This document shows positions 1-11,068 of a stretch of DNA of 64,000 nucleotides, in pieces (the first letter of the stretch is position 1; each line of letters opens with the position of its first letter). The translations under genes were made by a program, and so were the position numbers. A model generated the notes under the pieces. The model was not told where the DNA came from. It did not search any database and was given only the letters and a program-made list of their open reading frames with translations. The stretch is from Podocnemis expansa (lineage: Eukaryota; Chordata; Testudines; Podocnemididae): contig ML682090.1 of NCBI GenBank assembly GCA_007922195.1, positions 1,409,389-1,473,388 of the forward strand, given 5' to 3'.

Positions 1-2550
1 ACTCATTTCAAAATGGGTTATTTTGAAATAATGATGTATTATTAGCCTAGGAGTTTAGGCAAGGTTCTGAGGTGCTGACTTCTAGGGGATCCTCCGTGGC
101 CCAGACCTCAGGTTTATTGCAAATCGGAAAGCTGCATGTCTAAGTAACCATCCCCAGGGTTCATCAGCTGGGATTGAGCTCCCTAGCTCCAACGCACAGG
201 CCTCCGCCCCTTGAATTGAAGGACTAAACCTGTTAACTGAGAGCAGAAGCTGACAACAGCCCCCTGCAGAGAAGTCCCAAACATGCAGGCTGGCAGGATG
301 TAGCCTGTCACCTTAAGCAACCACTGGGCCGCAGTATGGAAAACTACAGCATGTGAAAGGTTAATGCAGCTGCGAGCTTGGATTAGCTCTGGATTAGTGC
401 AGGGCTCAATGGCCCCAAGGTGGCAAAAACATCATTTGAAGACAGGCTATCTTCTCCTGCCTTAATCTCTTCTTTTTCCAAACCAAACACACTAGATTCC
501 TTCAGTCTTGGCTTGTCAGGCTCACTGTCCTTTCGGCCATCTTTATCACTAGTCTCTGGATCCTTCCCAGCTCCAGTGCATCCTTCCTATCCCACGATGA
601 TCAAAACAGGACACAGCCCTCCAGGACTTTCTTCGTCGATCGTCTGGCGCCACACAGGCTGCCCCCCTTCTCCACAGAGCCCCTTACCCAGTGACAAGAA
701 ATGGCAGCTGGTGCTGTGTAGCCACCAGGGCACTGCAGAAGTCCCCTGGCAAACAGGAGGGAAACAATGATGCTGTGGCACTTCCCTCGCTTGCTGTTGT
801 CTTGTGCTAGTGACGAGGGTCCTTGTGGTGCCTGGTGCTGAACAGACACACAGCAAGCAATGAGTCAGTGGAAATACTCAGAGGGTGGGATGGAAAACAG
901 ACCCACCAGGAAGAGAAGGGGCTTGGTCAAAGCCAAATGGCAGGTCTGTAGCAGGACTACTGAGTTCCCGGCCAGTGTGCGACCCACTGCTAGACTGTCT
1001 TTCGCCCCCCACTGGCTGCTGTCCATAGCTGGGACTTTCCCCCCACCAGTTATCCCTTGGGGTGCTCTGTTGAAGCTGCTTCTGGTCTGGCTTTCCTCCT
1101 GTAGGTACCATGCTCTGAGGTGACAGCTTCCAGGAGCAGTTTACTAGCCTGCATAGCACCCAAAGCCATGGGTGCTGGAAACAGGGGTACAGTAGCACCC
1201 CCTGCCTTGAAGTGGTTTCCACCACATCCAGGGCTTACAATTTGGTTCAAGGGCTCCCAGCACCTCCACTGCATGCTTTGTTCCAGTACCACTGCCTGAG
1301 GCCCCTTGGCTGGCATGAGGCTGGGGAGGCTGACTGCTGAGCCCCTGCTGGGAGCCTGCAAGTCAGAGATGGATCACGCCTCGCCAAACCCCTGGAGCTC
1401 TTGTCCGGAAGCCACTGACAGCCCTGTTATCACTGCATATCTAGTGCTCTCTGGACTGTCATCACTGCTGATCTCCCTGCCGGAGCCAGGGCACTGATCT
1501 TAGTCACCTGTCAGCCTCACTTGTCACCATTTTCATCTGATTTCATCCTGGAAGGCTGCCAGCAGCGAGTGATGCAGGCCTGGTGGCTAAGGCATAGGCT
1601 TGAGGTGAGGGAAATCCTGGGTGTGAGATCAGGTTCTGCCACCGACAACCTCCGTGAGGCTGGGCAAGTCTCTCTGTGTCTCTGTCCCCCCTCAGAACAA
1701 TTGCTCCTCTGCTTTGCAATTGGGAGGAAGCAGAGTCCAGGAGTTGCTGGACTTCACCGTTACAGCCATGGGCAAGAGGCAGTGACTGGATCATTTTCTC
1801 CTTGAGGCATTTTCAGAATGCTCCAGTATTAACTTGCTAGTAATGTTGCTACTGAACTTTCATTGACTTCCTGCCCATTCTTGAACTATCCCAACCTCCT
1901 TCCCCTGCAGCTGCGGGGAAAGGAGGGTCTCCAGGCTCGCCTAGAAATAATTACACTTGGCTCCCTCTGATCTGCCTGACACATTGTTTATAATCTGCAC
2001 ATTAAAGTGTATGGTGGAAGGTTTATTTCCTGCTAGTTTCTGCAGGCCCAAGGTTGTTGGCATCCCTTTATTATGGCCAATTGGTCTGTGATTTGTTTGT
2101 AATTAGGGCTTTGTGCCTTTCTGGGATATGACTGTCCTTTTGCCTAAGCCACAACAGCTTCTTATTACAATGCAAGGGATCTCCTCTTGTCTCAGGAGAC
2201 TGTCCCAAAGTATTCCCCAAGTGTATTGGCTAAAGTTCTCACAGACAGGAGCATGGGTGTGAGTACGATTTGTGCACCTAACATCACGTCCTCAAAGGAC
2301 ACCAGTGTGAATTAGACAGCTAAATGCCTTTGGGGATCTGGGCCCTTGCTATTTCAGGAAATACCATCCTCAAATACTTAATTTAAATTGTTAGATAAGG
2401 GTCCTGATTTTTCAGGCATGGATCCACTCAGCTCCCATCTGAGGCCCCATGGGGACTGCTAGATCTCTAGGATTGTAATTTAGGGATTTAACTTGATATG
2501 TAAGAGTCTAACTTTAGCCTTTTTTTTTTTTTTAGAAAGTCTGCTCCACC
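1..2550. other. Intergenic, no gene recognised
   Basis: No coding region with recognisable protein similarity is visible. Open frames here, such as one at 420-770, are short and low in complexity. The stretch at about 1575-1740 resembles a tRNA-derived MIR-type SINE on the + strand, with the typical 'gctgggcaagtc' core followed by a pyrimidine-rich 'ctctgtgtctctgtcccc' segment. By human synteny the next gene in this direction would be SF3B4, but I see no SF3B4 exon. Confidence 0.5.
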
Positions 2551-2558
2551 TTATATAT

Positions 2559-3032
2559 CAGGTGTGGCCAAACTGCGGCTCGGGAGCCACATGCGGCTCT
2601 TGAATGAAAAAGTGTGGCTCCTGGAAGAACGTCAGCAAATCAATTTAGGAAAGCAGCCCCAGCCTAGGAGTGCAGGAAGGGGTTGAAATGGTGGGGAGAA
2701 GCGCGGCATGATCAGGGATGGCGGGGAGAAGCGCGGCATGGTTGGGATTTTAAAAACTTGCCACTAACCTGGAGTCTTTTCCATCAAACAGCAGCTAAGT
2801 TTTTACTGTATAGGCCTAATTTTCATGGTAACTTTAAGTAATTATTAGAATCTGACATTAGTAGAATCAATATTTGCCCTCTTTTTATGATAAAATTAAA
2901 GCGTGCAATGAATTTTAAACTAAATAATTTTGGAGTAGGTAAAAGTATATGGCTATATGCCTCAGTGCAGCTCTTGAAGCTTTAATAATCAACTTGTGCG
3001 GCTCTTGAGTTCCATAAGTTTGGCCACCCCTG
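2559..3032. mobile_element. Non-autonomous hAT-type DNA transposon with perfect 8-bp target duplication
   Basis: The ends are inverted repeats: CAGGTGTGGCCAAACT on the left and, read in reverse complement, CAGGGGTGGCCAAACT on the right, with one mismatch in 16. The element is flanked by identical 8-bp copies of TTATATAT at 2551-2558 and 3033-3040, the duplication length typical of hAT transposases. It is 474 bp long with no open frame, so it must have been moved in trans. The right-hand duplication overlaps the first base of the neighbouring LTR. The element therefore landed on the junction between host DNA and the older LTR retrotransposon. Confidence 0.85.
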
Positions 3033-3035
3033 TTA

Positions 3036-3039
3036 TATA
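3036..3039 (+). repeat. Candidate left target-site duplication of the LTR retrotransposon (TATA)
   Basis: TATA directly precedes the TG that opens the 5' LTR, and TATA at 7157-7160 directly follows the CA that closes the 3' LTR. A 4- to 5-bp duplication is normal for Ty3-type and retroviral integrases. The sequence is simple and lies inside the later hAT duplication, so the match is supportive but not strong. Confidence 0.5.
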
Positions 3040-4240
3040 TGTAAGGTGGGCTTAGAAGCCATGCCTAACAGCTTCTGAGGGGGATAGGGGGCATCTAATC
3101 TGCATGGGTCCTGTATTAGCATGAACACAAAGAGCACAATTAGGTATTAGCATACTGAGTGCAGACCATAGTGGGTAATGGAAATTGTGATTAATTTGAT
3201 CACAAATCTGTCAATATCTGTAATTCTACTGAGGGGAAATACAAAATAATGTCTTTTTGTGAATTGCTACCTCTGTTTCAAATCTGTCTGGCTTAGTTAA
3301 AGGTAAAAATACCCTTAGTTAAGAAGAGGCTTGTAGGAAAGGCGACTGCATGTTTCAGCCTGAAAGAAGTTGAAAGACAAGGGTGGGGGTTTGAGGCTAT
3401 TTTGGCCTCTCCCCCTATTGCTTCCCTTGTCTAATGATAGCTCTGGCTGGGCTTCTTCTTGAGGCCTTTGTCATTTAAATAGAGGTAGCTGTTGCAGGTA
3501 CTTAAAGTTAAGAGCTGGCATTACTAGAAGGAGAAGCAAGCTGTCGGCTAACATCACTAGAGATAGAGAAAATCCTTTCTCTGAGCTAAAATCACTGAAG
3601 GGGAGCAGCAGATGAAGGAGCCAGTGGACAGTGACAGTGGCCAGCGGTGAGCTGGGCAGCAGGAGTGACTGGTGGGCGGAGCTGGTGGAGAGCAGACGAA
3701 GCCAGCGAATGGTGAGAGCGGCCAGCGGCAAGCTGGGCGGTGTGAGTGATTGGTGGGCAGAGCCGGCGGACAGTGGGCAGAGCCAGCGGATGGTGCTATT
3801 GAATGGAGTGAGTGGCCAGTAGATGGTGCCAGTGGACAGTTGGCGTGAAAGACAGTCCCTATGTTGGGTTGGTTGGGAACCTAGATAGCACTGATTCCCC
3901 AGATCAGTGCCAGTTTTTCCATTAAGTTTTGTGTGTTCTGTTACGCAGTGTGGGTTGTTGGGAACTTTGCTCTGTACTGATTTGCTAGATCAGCAGTGAT
4001 TTCTGTTATTTGGCTTTTTTACACTCTGTTCTACTGCCATTAAAAATTCTGTTTACTATGCTCAGACTCGTGCTTGCGAGTGGGGAAGCCTTACCCCTTT
4101 GGGGTACCCAGGGAACAGTGCAAGATTCCCAGAAATCTGGGTGGGGGCTCGAGCCGGTTGGTGATGCTACGTTATTGGGAAACCCCCAGGTATAGAACCC
4201 AGCCCTTGTTCTGCCAGCTTGCCCTGGAAGAAGGGTTTAA
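3040..4240 (+). repeat. 5' long terminal repeat of PNMA-like-gag retrotransposon
   Basis: This stretch is colinear with 5894-7156 over its whole length, starting TGTAAGG and ending just before the primer-binding site. By eye about one base in ten differs in the aligned first 180 bases, so the insertion is old. It contains a GC-richer minisatellite at about 3610-3830 with units near 82 bp, and an ATTAAA at about 4040 that could serve as the polyadenylation signal. It is about 60 bp shorter than the 3' LTR, mainly because it has fewer minisatellite units. The exact right boundary is uncertain by a few bases because the terminal CA is degraded. Confidence 0.88.
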
Positions 4241-4244
4241 TTTT

Positions 4245-4262
4245 TGGGGGCTCATCCAGGAT
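4245..4262 (+). other. Primer-binding site, tRNA-Pro type
   Basis: The 18 bases TGGGGGCTCATCCAGGAT lie four bases after the end of the 5' LTR. From memory they match the proline-tRNA primer site of murine leukaemia-type retroviruses at 16 of 18 positions. Both differences are CG to CA changes, as expected from CpG decay. The position and orientation fit reverse-transcription priming on the + strand. Confidence 0.75.
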
Positions 4263-5625
4263 CCTGGGTCAGTACCCCTCGCAAGCACACCTGAGTGACC
4301 CCTCAAGTGGAGCCCTATTTTGTTGTGATTGAAGCTAGACAAATTTACATGATGGCCTCAAAGCTATTAGAAAATTGGTGTTAGGAATTGAATATTAACC
4401 CTAACAAGTGCATATTGGTGCAAGGGATACCTAAGGAATTTGAGGGTTCCGTTGAGTCCATCATAGAGACATACGTAGCTAAATGCCAGTTGTGTGGGCA
4501 GGTATCCCAGGAGGACCAGAGAACCTATGACACACTCTGTGAGTTGAAACAGGCTGTGGAGGCCCTGTTGGTGCCATCAGAGTTAAGGATTGCTGGCAAC
4601 TTATGGAAGATAGTGACTGTGGAAGGCAAGTCCCCAAAGACTCCAACCTCCAAGACAGAGTTCCTGAAAAAGATGGCTGCTTTCTTGGAGAAAGAAGGGA
4701 AGACTATGGCCAACGTACCAGAACTATTGGGCCTTAGCTCAGGGGCCCTGACTCAGGAGACTACCTCTTCATCAGGGGTGTGGGAAAGTGTTTTACAAAA
4801 GGTGTTAGACAAGGCTATGCACCCCCACCACAACTCCAGCACCACCCGCAAACTAAAGCTGTTCTCTGGAAGCTCCACCCCAATGCCTGGGGAGGAGGGA
4901 TTTGAAGCCTGGTTGGAACACACCTTAGAAATGCTACAGGAGTGGGCCATGCCTGACATTGAGAAGCGAAGACGCTTAATAGAAAGTCTATGGGGGCCAG
5001 CACTAGATGTTGTCTGCACCCTGAAGCTGACCATCCCTGGGGTCAGTGTAAAGAACTGCCTAGAGGCCATCACCAATACCTTTGAGAAAAATGAAAGTGC
5101 TGAGGATATTTATTGTGGACTGCTTAGCACCCAACAGCAAGAAGGTGAGAAGGTGTCCAACTATGTACAAAGACTGGAAAAGATATTGCAGAAAGCTGTC
5201 TTGGCTGGAGCTGTAACTTCTGAGAAGATGGACCAGACCAGGTTGGCGCAGGTAGTGAGAGGGGTCCAGTACCAGGACCTTATTCCACTTCACCTTCAGC
5301 TGAGGGAGCGTCAGGAAAACCCACCAGACTATTCCCAGTTAATTAAAGAGATCCGAGAGGAAGGGCAAAGACAAGCTTCACGCAATAATAGGGAGAGTCA
5401 ACCCTATAAGTCTGCAAGGGCAGCGTCTAGCAGACAGCCATGGGTGCTAATGGTCTGTGGTGAAGAGGATTTGGCCCAACAAGTGAAAGCTCTAATGGAG
5501 CAATGGCTGAGTTGTGAAGCTCTTGTCAGTTGGCAGGAATGTGTGGGCATGCAGAGGCTTCAGCTGTCATGGTCCAGAAAAGCACATGCAGAAATATCGT
5601 CCCAGTGGGTCAACGGCCATTTTTC

Positions 5626-5667
5626 TGCTACTGGTGTGGCCAGGAGGGGCTTATTGCAGCAAGATGC
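5626..5667 (+). other. CCHC-like zinc knuckle remnant, out of frame with capsid
   Basis: The translation reads CYWCGQEGLIAARC, which is the C-x2-C-x4-H-x4-C spacing of a retroviral nucleocapsid knuckle with Leu in place of His. It is in the third frame relative to the capsid part. The Gag that gave rise to this copy therefore carried a nucleocapsid, which most mammalian PNMA proteins (PNMA1 for example) lack. Confidence 0.7.
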
Positions 5668-5870
5668 CAAAACAAAGGGAATCCTGAACTGGTGTACCAA
5701 AAGCAGCAAGCTGCTCGAGAAAGGTCAAGAAATGGATATAGAGTTTGGAAAGGGGGCCACCTGGGCCCTCAAGGTCTGAATGTGCCACTGTGGGGGAGCA
5801 GTCAGGCCGGATTCCTGCCAGAGCTAGCCATAGCTAATCCAAAGTATGATTTGCCGGGATGGCAAATCTT

Positions 5871-5893
5871 CAGTGGGGGGCGGGGGGGGAAGA
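5871..5893 (+). other. Polypurine tract before 3' LTR
   Basis: A run of guanines and adenines with a single T and a single C lies immediately before the TG of the 3' LTR. This is where plus-strand DNA synthesis is primed in LTR retroelements. Confidence 0.75.
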
Positions 5894-7156
5894 TGTAAGG
5901 CAGGCTTAGAAGCTGTGCCTAACAGATTCTGGGTGGGGGCACCTAATCTGCATGGGTCCTATATTAGCATGAACACAAAGAGCACAATTGGTTATTAGTA
6001 TACTGGGTACAGACCATAGTGGGTAATGGTAATTGGGAATAATTTGATCACAAATCTGTCAACATCTGTAATTCTACTGAGGGGAAATATAAAATACTGT
6101 CTATTTGTGAATTGCTACTCTCTGTTTCAAATCTGTCTGGGTTAAAGGGTAAAAACTATCCTTAGTTAAGAAGAGGCTTGTAGGAAAGGCGACTGCATGT
6201 TTCAGCCTGAAAGATGTTGAAAGACAAGGGTGGGGGTTTGAGGCTATTTTGGCCTCTCCCCCTATTGCTTCCCTTGTCTAATGATAGCTCTGGCTGGGCT
6301 TCTTCTTGAGGCCTTTGTCATTTTAGATAGAGGTAGCTGTTGCAGGTACTTAAAGTTAAGAGCTGGCATTACTAGGGGGAGAAGCAAAATCTCTGTCTGC
6401 TAACATCACTAGAGATAGAGAAAATCCTTTCTCTGAGCTAAAATCACTGAAGGGGAGCAGCAGATGAAGGAGCCAGTGGACAGCGAGAGTGGCCAGTGGA
6501 GACCTGGGTGGCATGAGTTACCGATGGGCAGAGCCAGCGGACGGAGAGAGCAGCTAGTGGTGAGCTGGGTGGTGTGAGTGACTGGTGGATGGAGCCAGCA
6601 GACAGCGGATGGAGCCAGTGGACAGTGAGAGTGGGAGCGGCGAGCTGGGCAGTGTGTGACTGGTGGGCGGAGCTGGCGGACCATGGGTGGAGCCAGCAGA
6701 TGGTGCTGTTGAATGGAGTGAGTGGCCAGTAGATGGCGCCAGTGGACACTTGGTGTGAGAGACACTCCCTATGTGCCCTAGGGTTGGTTGGGAGCCTAAT
6801 TAACACTGATTTCCCCAGATTTGTGCCGGTTTTGCCTTTAAGTTTTGTGTGTTCTGTTAGGCGGTGTGGGTTGTTGGGAACTTTGCTGTGTACTGATTTG
6901 CTAGATCAGCAGTGATTTCTGTTATTTGGCCTTTTTACACTCTGTTTTACTACTATTAAAAATTCTATTTATTACACTTAGACTCATGCTTGCGAGTGGG
7001 GAAGCCTTACCCCTTTGGGGTGCCCAGGGAACAGTGTAGGATTTCCCAGAAATCTGGGTGGGGTTCGAGCCGGTTAGTGGTGCTACATTATTGGGACACC
7101 CCCAGGTACAGAGCCCAGCCCTTGTTCTGCCAGCCTGCCCTCGCAGAAAGGTTACA
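5894..7156 (+). repeat. 3' long terminal repeat of PNMA-like-gag retrotransposon
   Basis: Colinear partner of 3040-4240, 1263 bp, starting TGTAAGG and ending GGTTACA. The GC-rich minisatellite at about 6470-6745 holds roughly three units where the 5' LTR holds just over two. Candidate target duplication TATA follows at 7157-7160. The remaining 150 bp to the CR1 element hold nothing recognisable apart from an AT-rich run. Confidence 0.88.
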
Positions 7157-7311
7157 TATAGAAGGATCTGCCTGGCTAAGTTCTGTCTCTTGACCCCTTG
7201 AATGGCTGCTTAAGGGAACTTTTAATTTAAAATATTGATACAAGCCAGGGATTTTCTTTGGGGTAACTTTGCTTTATTTTAAAAAAAGAAAAAAAGTCCA
7301 GAGTCCTGGTT

Positions 7312-8385
7312 CATAGAATCATAGAAATTGGAGGGGACACATGAGAGGTCATCAAGCCCAGTCCCCTCCACTCATGGCAGGACCAACTACCCTCTTAAGC
7401 CATCCCTGACAGGTGCTTGTCTAACCTGCTCTTAATAACTTCCAGTGATGGAGCTTCCACAACCTGCCTAGGCAACTTATTCCAGTGGTTAATCACCCTG
7501 ACAGTTAGGAATTTTTTCCTAATGTCCAACCTAAGCCTCCCTTCTTGTAATTTAAGCCCATTGCTTGTCCTATCATTGGCAGTGAAGGAGAACAATTTTT
7601 CTCCCTCCTCCTCGTGACAGCCTTTTAGGTACTTGAAAACTGTTATCATGTCGCCCCTGCCAGACTAAACAAACCATGTTCTTTCGGTCTTTCCTCATAA
7701 GTCAAGTGTTCCAGACCTTTACTCATTCTTGTTGCTCTTCTCTGGGCTTTCTCCAATTTCTTCATATCTTTCCTAAAATGAGGTGCCCACAACTGAACAC
7801 AATACTCCGGATGAGGCCTAATCAGCATGGAAGAATCGCTTCTCATTGTCTTCCTTACAATACTCCTGTTAATACATCCCAGAATGGTGTTCGCTTTTTT
7901 TTGCAACAGTATTTCACCATTGACTCATATTAAGCTTGTGGTCCACTATGACACCCAAACCCCTTTCCGCAGTACTCCTTCCTAGACAGTCATTGCCCAT
8001 TTTATACGTGTGCAACTGATTGTTCTTTCCTAAGTGGAATACTTTGCATTTGTCTTTATTGAATTTCATTCTGTTCACCTCGGATCATTTCAGCAGTTTG
8101 TCCAAATCATTTTGAATTGTGATCCTATACTCCAAAGCACTTACAACTCCTCCCTATGCACAAACTTTATATGTGTACTCTCTATGTCATCATCTAAATC
8201 ACTGATGGAAAATATTGAACAGAACTGGATCCAGAACTGATCTCTGTGGTACCTTGTTTGTTGTGCCCTTCCAGCATGACTGAACAGTTGATAATTATTC
8301 TCTGGGAGCAGTTAGCAAACCAGTTTTGCACCCAGCTTATAGTAGCTCTATCTATATTGTACTTCCCTAGTTTATTCCTTGAAGA
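7312..8385 (-). mobile_element. 5'-truncated CR1 LINE, reverse-transcriptase C-terminal part
   Basis: Three - strand open pieces (7395-7649, 7646-7906 and the 3' part of 8194-8526) carry the CR1 ORF2 C-terminus. Visible motifs are 'LIRPHPEYCVQLWAPHF', 'LEKAQRRATRM' with 'LTYEERPKE', and 'VINHWNKLPRQVVEAPSLEV'. The 3' end at about 7312 (+ strand 'tcatagaatcatagaa') is the short repeated terminal motif typical of CR1 elements. Frameshifts and stops between the pieces show it is dead, and similarity fades upstream of about 8385, the usual CR1 5' truncation. Confidence 0.85.
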
Positions 8386-11068
8386 CAAGAGAAATAAACA
8401 GCAGCAAATGCTCAGAAATTCCCTTGTCTGACACTCCAGAGAGCTCTGTGCCCAAGCAGCTCTCTCTTTTTCTCTCAGCGCTTCCTTAAGGATCAGGCTC
8501 ACAACTGTCTCCTGCCTCCAGTACACAGACCTTCAAAACTAATAACTCAGCCCTTGCATTTGCAGCTAGGGAATGCAACCTCCCCCCAGCTCAGCTCTGA
8601 TCTGCCTTGAGCAGGCTCTCTGTTGTCTGTGTGTAGCTGTTACTACTACATAAAAGGGCTTGCTTCCTCCTTCCATCGATTCCAAAAGAGTGTACTTGGC
8701 ACAGCCATCGACTAGGTCTGTGACTATCTGCCACAGAGTCATCTGATGGGGCAGATATTATCATCATTGAACATAACTATTTATATCAACCTCACCCAAA
8801 TTGTGCTTGTCTGAGGAAAGTTGGCGATGACCAGAGCCAGCTATAGGAGTTATTGTATAGTGTAGGAGAATGTTAAGTACAGCTATTCTGGGGAATGGGT
8901 CAAGTCTGTGTTACAGGATATGTCATGGGGCTGCCTGGGACAAGCAGTAAGTATTCCTAACCTTAAGCTTTTAATAAGTTGCAGACAATAGGATTTTCTC
9001 CTTGTCTCTTGGCAAAGGGCAAGCAGCATGTATTTCCAACCTTCTGTAACATAGCATAAGATTGCTTAGTATGGGACTTCAGGGGATCTCCTGGCCATTT
9101 GATCAATGTCTGCAGTTAACAAAGTGATACTTTTCCTTCTCCTTTTGTCCTTAACACCCTGTTCTTGCTTATTAACTTTGTTCTTGCTCCTACCCCTGTG
9201 TGATATCGTGCGCCCTTCAGAGTTACTAACTCAGCAGTTTAGTTAAAAGTAATAAATTACGCCTGCACAAAATAGATACATTCAGTAAATAGAGGCATGG
9301 ATAATTATATTCACTATATGCTTAATATGTATTATGTATGAGCTAATGTAACCAAGTATAAGTCTTTGGGACAGTGTGGATTATGTAGGTATTACCATAC
9401 TGTTTTGGATAAAAGATGTTGGCAAACAACCCCGCCTAGCTCACTCGAGGCATCAAGGAAATGAGCAGGTAATAAAGAGTGCCATTCAACCCAATCCTCC
9501 TCTGGGACAACCTGTTTGCTGCTTCTACCAAGATAGATGATTATTAATAATCTATTTCCATGCAGCCGTAGATCATCCCCAAGTTCCCCAGCTCTGGCTT
9601 GGCTCTCCCAACCTAAGCTTGGTTGGCTGCATTGATCTTTGAGTGGGTGATCTCCAAGGAGGCCCCAGGTGGCACAGAAGATCCTGGCGAATTCAGTAGG
9701 TGGTGGGCTGCCCTTTGAGGGGTACGTACTAGAGCACTGTGCTGCTAGAGATGCCACCTGGGCAATGCATCAGGAGACCAAGGTCCTGAGCATTGGGGGG
9801 TGGCTAGAGGTCTGGTGATAGGTTTATATTTTATGAAGCTGATTGTTGGGTCCAGGATGCCAGGAGTTTTTGCGTTCTGCTGCCCTACACTGCCACCTGC
9901 AGTTCCAGTCAGCACCCTTCATTTCCTGTCTCAAAGGTGTGCTGAGTGGTGGTTAAATGGCATCTGTGTCTCACCCCAGGGGTGCCTGAATTTCTGTGCT
10001 GCATAGTGGCTGAGGCTGCTTCATAGTAAACCAATAGATCTGAGTTCGCATTTGCTGAGCTCCTCCTGTACCACAGATAGAAGGTGATGGTTAGGGGGAA
10101 AATCCCAGTGCCAAACTTTCCAAAGAGAGCACTCAAACACACTGGCAAGACTTGCGACACCTAAGCTTTTATCTATACTACAGCAGCACCTAGGAGCCTC
10201 AGCCATGGATCACATCCAGGTGTAGACACAGAGAAGTTAGATTAAAACCCATGCAGACTCTTGCTGGAAGATTGCCATGGAACATGACTTTATTACTTAA
10301 AATCCAGAATGATAACAACCAAGGACCCCAAACTAGAGAGAGACAAAGCAGGCTGTTCCCTAAGGCAGACAGGCACCCACCCCCATTCGCCTCTGGCTTG
10401 TTGCAGAGCTGACTTTGAACTCCTCTTGGCTGTGCTGCCCTAGCCTGGCAGTAGGACTGGGAAACTGCAAATGAAAGTCATAGCTTGCTTGTGATTTTTA
10501 ATAGTTTCAATAGACTGTAGAGCCCATGGTCCTATGCTCTGCAAAATGGGAAACTGAGTCATGGGTTTACCAGTTTAGGCTTAATCAATTTTTGCCTTTA
10601 TTTATACGTTTTCAGACAAATGTTACTTCTCGTTTCTAATCCTATGTTCATGCCAGATAATAACCCACTAAAATGGAGCAGGTAAGGGCCCAAGTTACCA
10701 AATTCTGGGAAGTTCCCCTACCCTTTCTCATGGTAGTCTTGCTCTTTGACCTTTGGGCTGCTCCTTCAGTCTCGTTTCTTCAGTTTCTATTATTTCTCTG
10801 ATGTGGGCCCTCATTCAGTGGATTCTTAAACATTTCCACATGAGAAAGTCATTAGCTTGCCCGCAGCCAGCATTATTTACACCCAGTTCTTCATCTACCC
10901 AGATTTCCATGTTTGTTTTTCCATTCTCCAGTCTGTGTGATTGTAGCAGCGTAGCTGCTTATTTTGGCTGGGGGTGGGCAGGTTTGGCCAGGAAGTGGCT
11001 CCTGAGAGAGAGATTGCCAGTGCTCTTTCCTACCTGATAACCCCCTCTGTTTTTGCTCCCCCTTCCAG
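8386..11068. other. Intergenic or SV2A upstream intron, no exon recognised
   Basis: SV2A in mammals has a non-coding first exon upstream of the coding start, so its promoter may lie here or farther left, but I cannot identify it. The stretch is not CpG-rich. A TATA-like 'acataaaaggg' occurs at about 8648 without supporting context. The AT-rich part at 9230-9420 and the rest show no protein similarity. Confidence 0.4.

Larger units (their letters stand above)
4349..5898 (+). pseudogene. Damaged PNMA-like Gag gene of an LTR retrotransposon
   Basis: The open stretch at 4388-5779 begins on TTG. The in-frame ATG is at 4352, so the natural N-terminus is separated from the rest by a TAG at 4382-4384 (codon 11). 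The N-terminus before and after that stop resembles PNMA proteins ('LLENWC', then 'ILVQGIPKEFEG'), an RRM-like fold in that family. Counting from 4388, the capsid core is at about residues 155-335: 'LFSGSSTPMPGEEGF' and 'WLEHTLEMLQEWAMPDIEKR', then 'RRRLIESLWGPALDVV', and a C-terminal lobe ending 'QLIKEIREEGQRQ'. A CCHC-like zinc knuckle (5626-5667, Cys at 5626, 5635 and 5665) is read in a different frame, so a frameshift lies between about 5350 and 5626. Its histidine position is Leu. No protease, reverse transcriptase, RNase H or integrase follows: only about 200 bases separate the knuckle from the polypurine tract. The frame carrying the knuckle stops at TAA 5896-5898, inside the 3' LTR. 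It might be a domesticated gene in the making, but the intact LTR pair and breaks favour a dead element. Confidence 0.85.

Noticed and set aside
420..770. 116-codon open frame upstream
   Set aside because: Ser/Pro-rich composition, no recognisable domain, no splice context, overlapping frames on the other strand of similar length.
5530..5898. Separate small gene after the Gag
   Set aside because: It starts on TTG and contains the nucleocapsid knuckle, so it is the displaced 3' end of the same gag.
3040..7156. Endogenous retrovirus with envelope
   Set aside because: No pol or env remains between the LTRs; the Gag is PNMA-like, closer to Ty3-type elements than to known retroviral Gags.
8386..9780. 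Possible solo LTR with TATA-like acataaaaggg
   Set aside because: No TG...CA boundaries or target duplication could be placed, and no second copy lies in the window.
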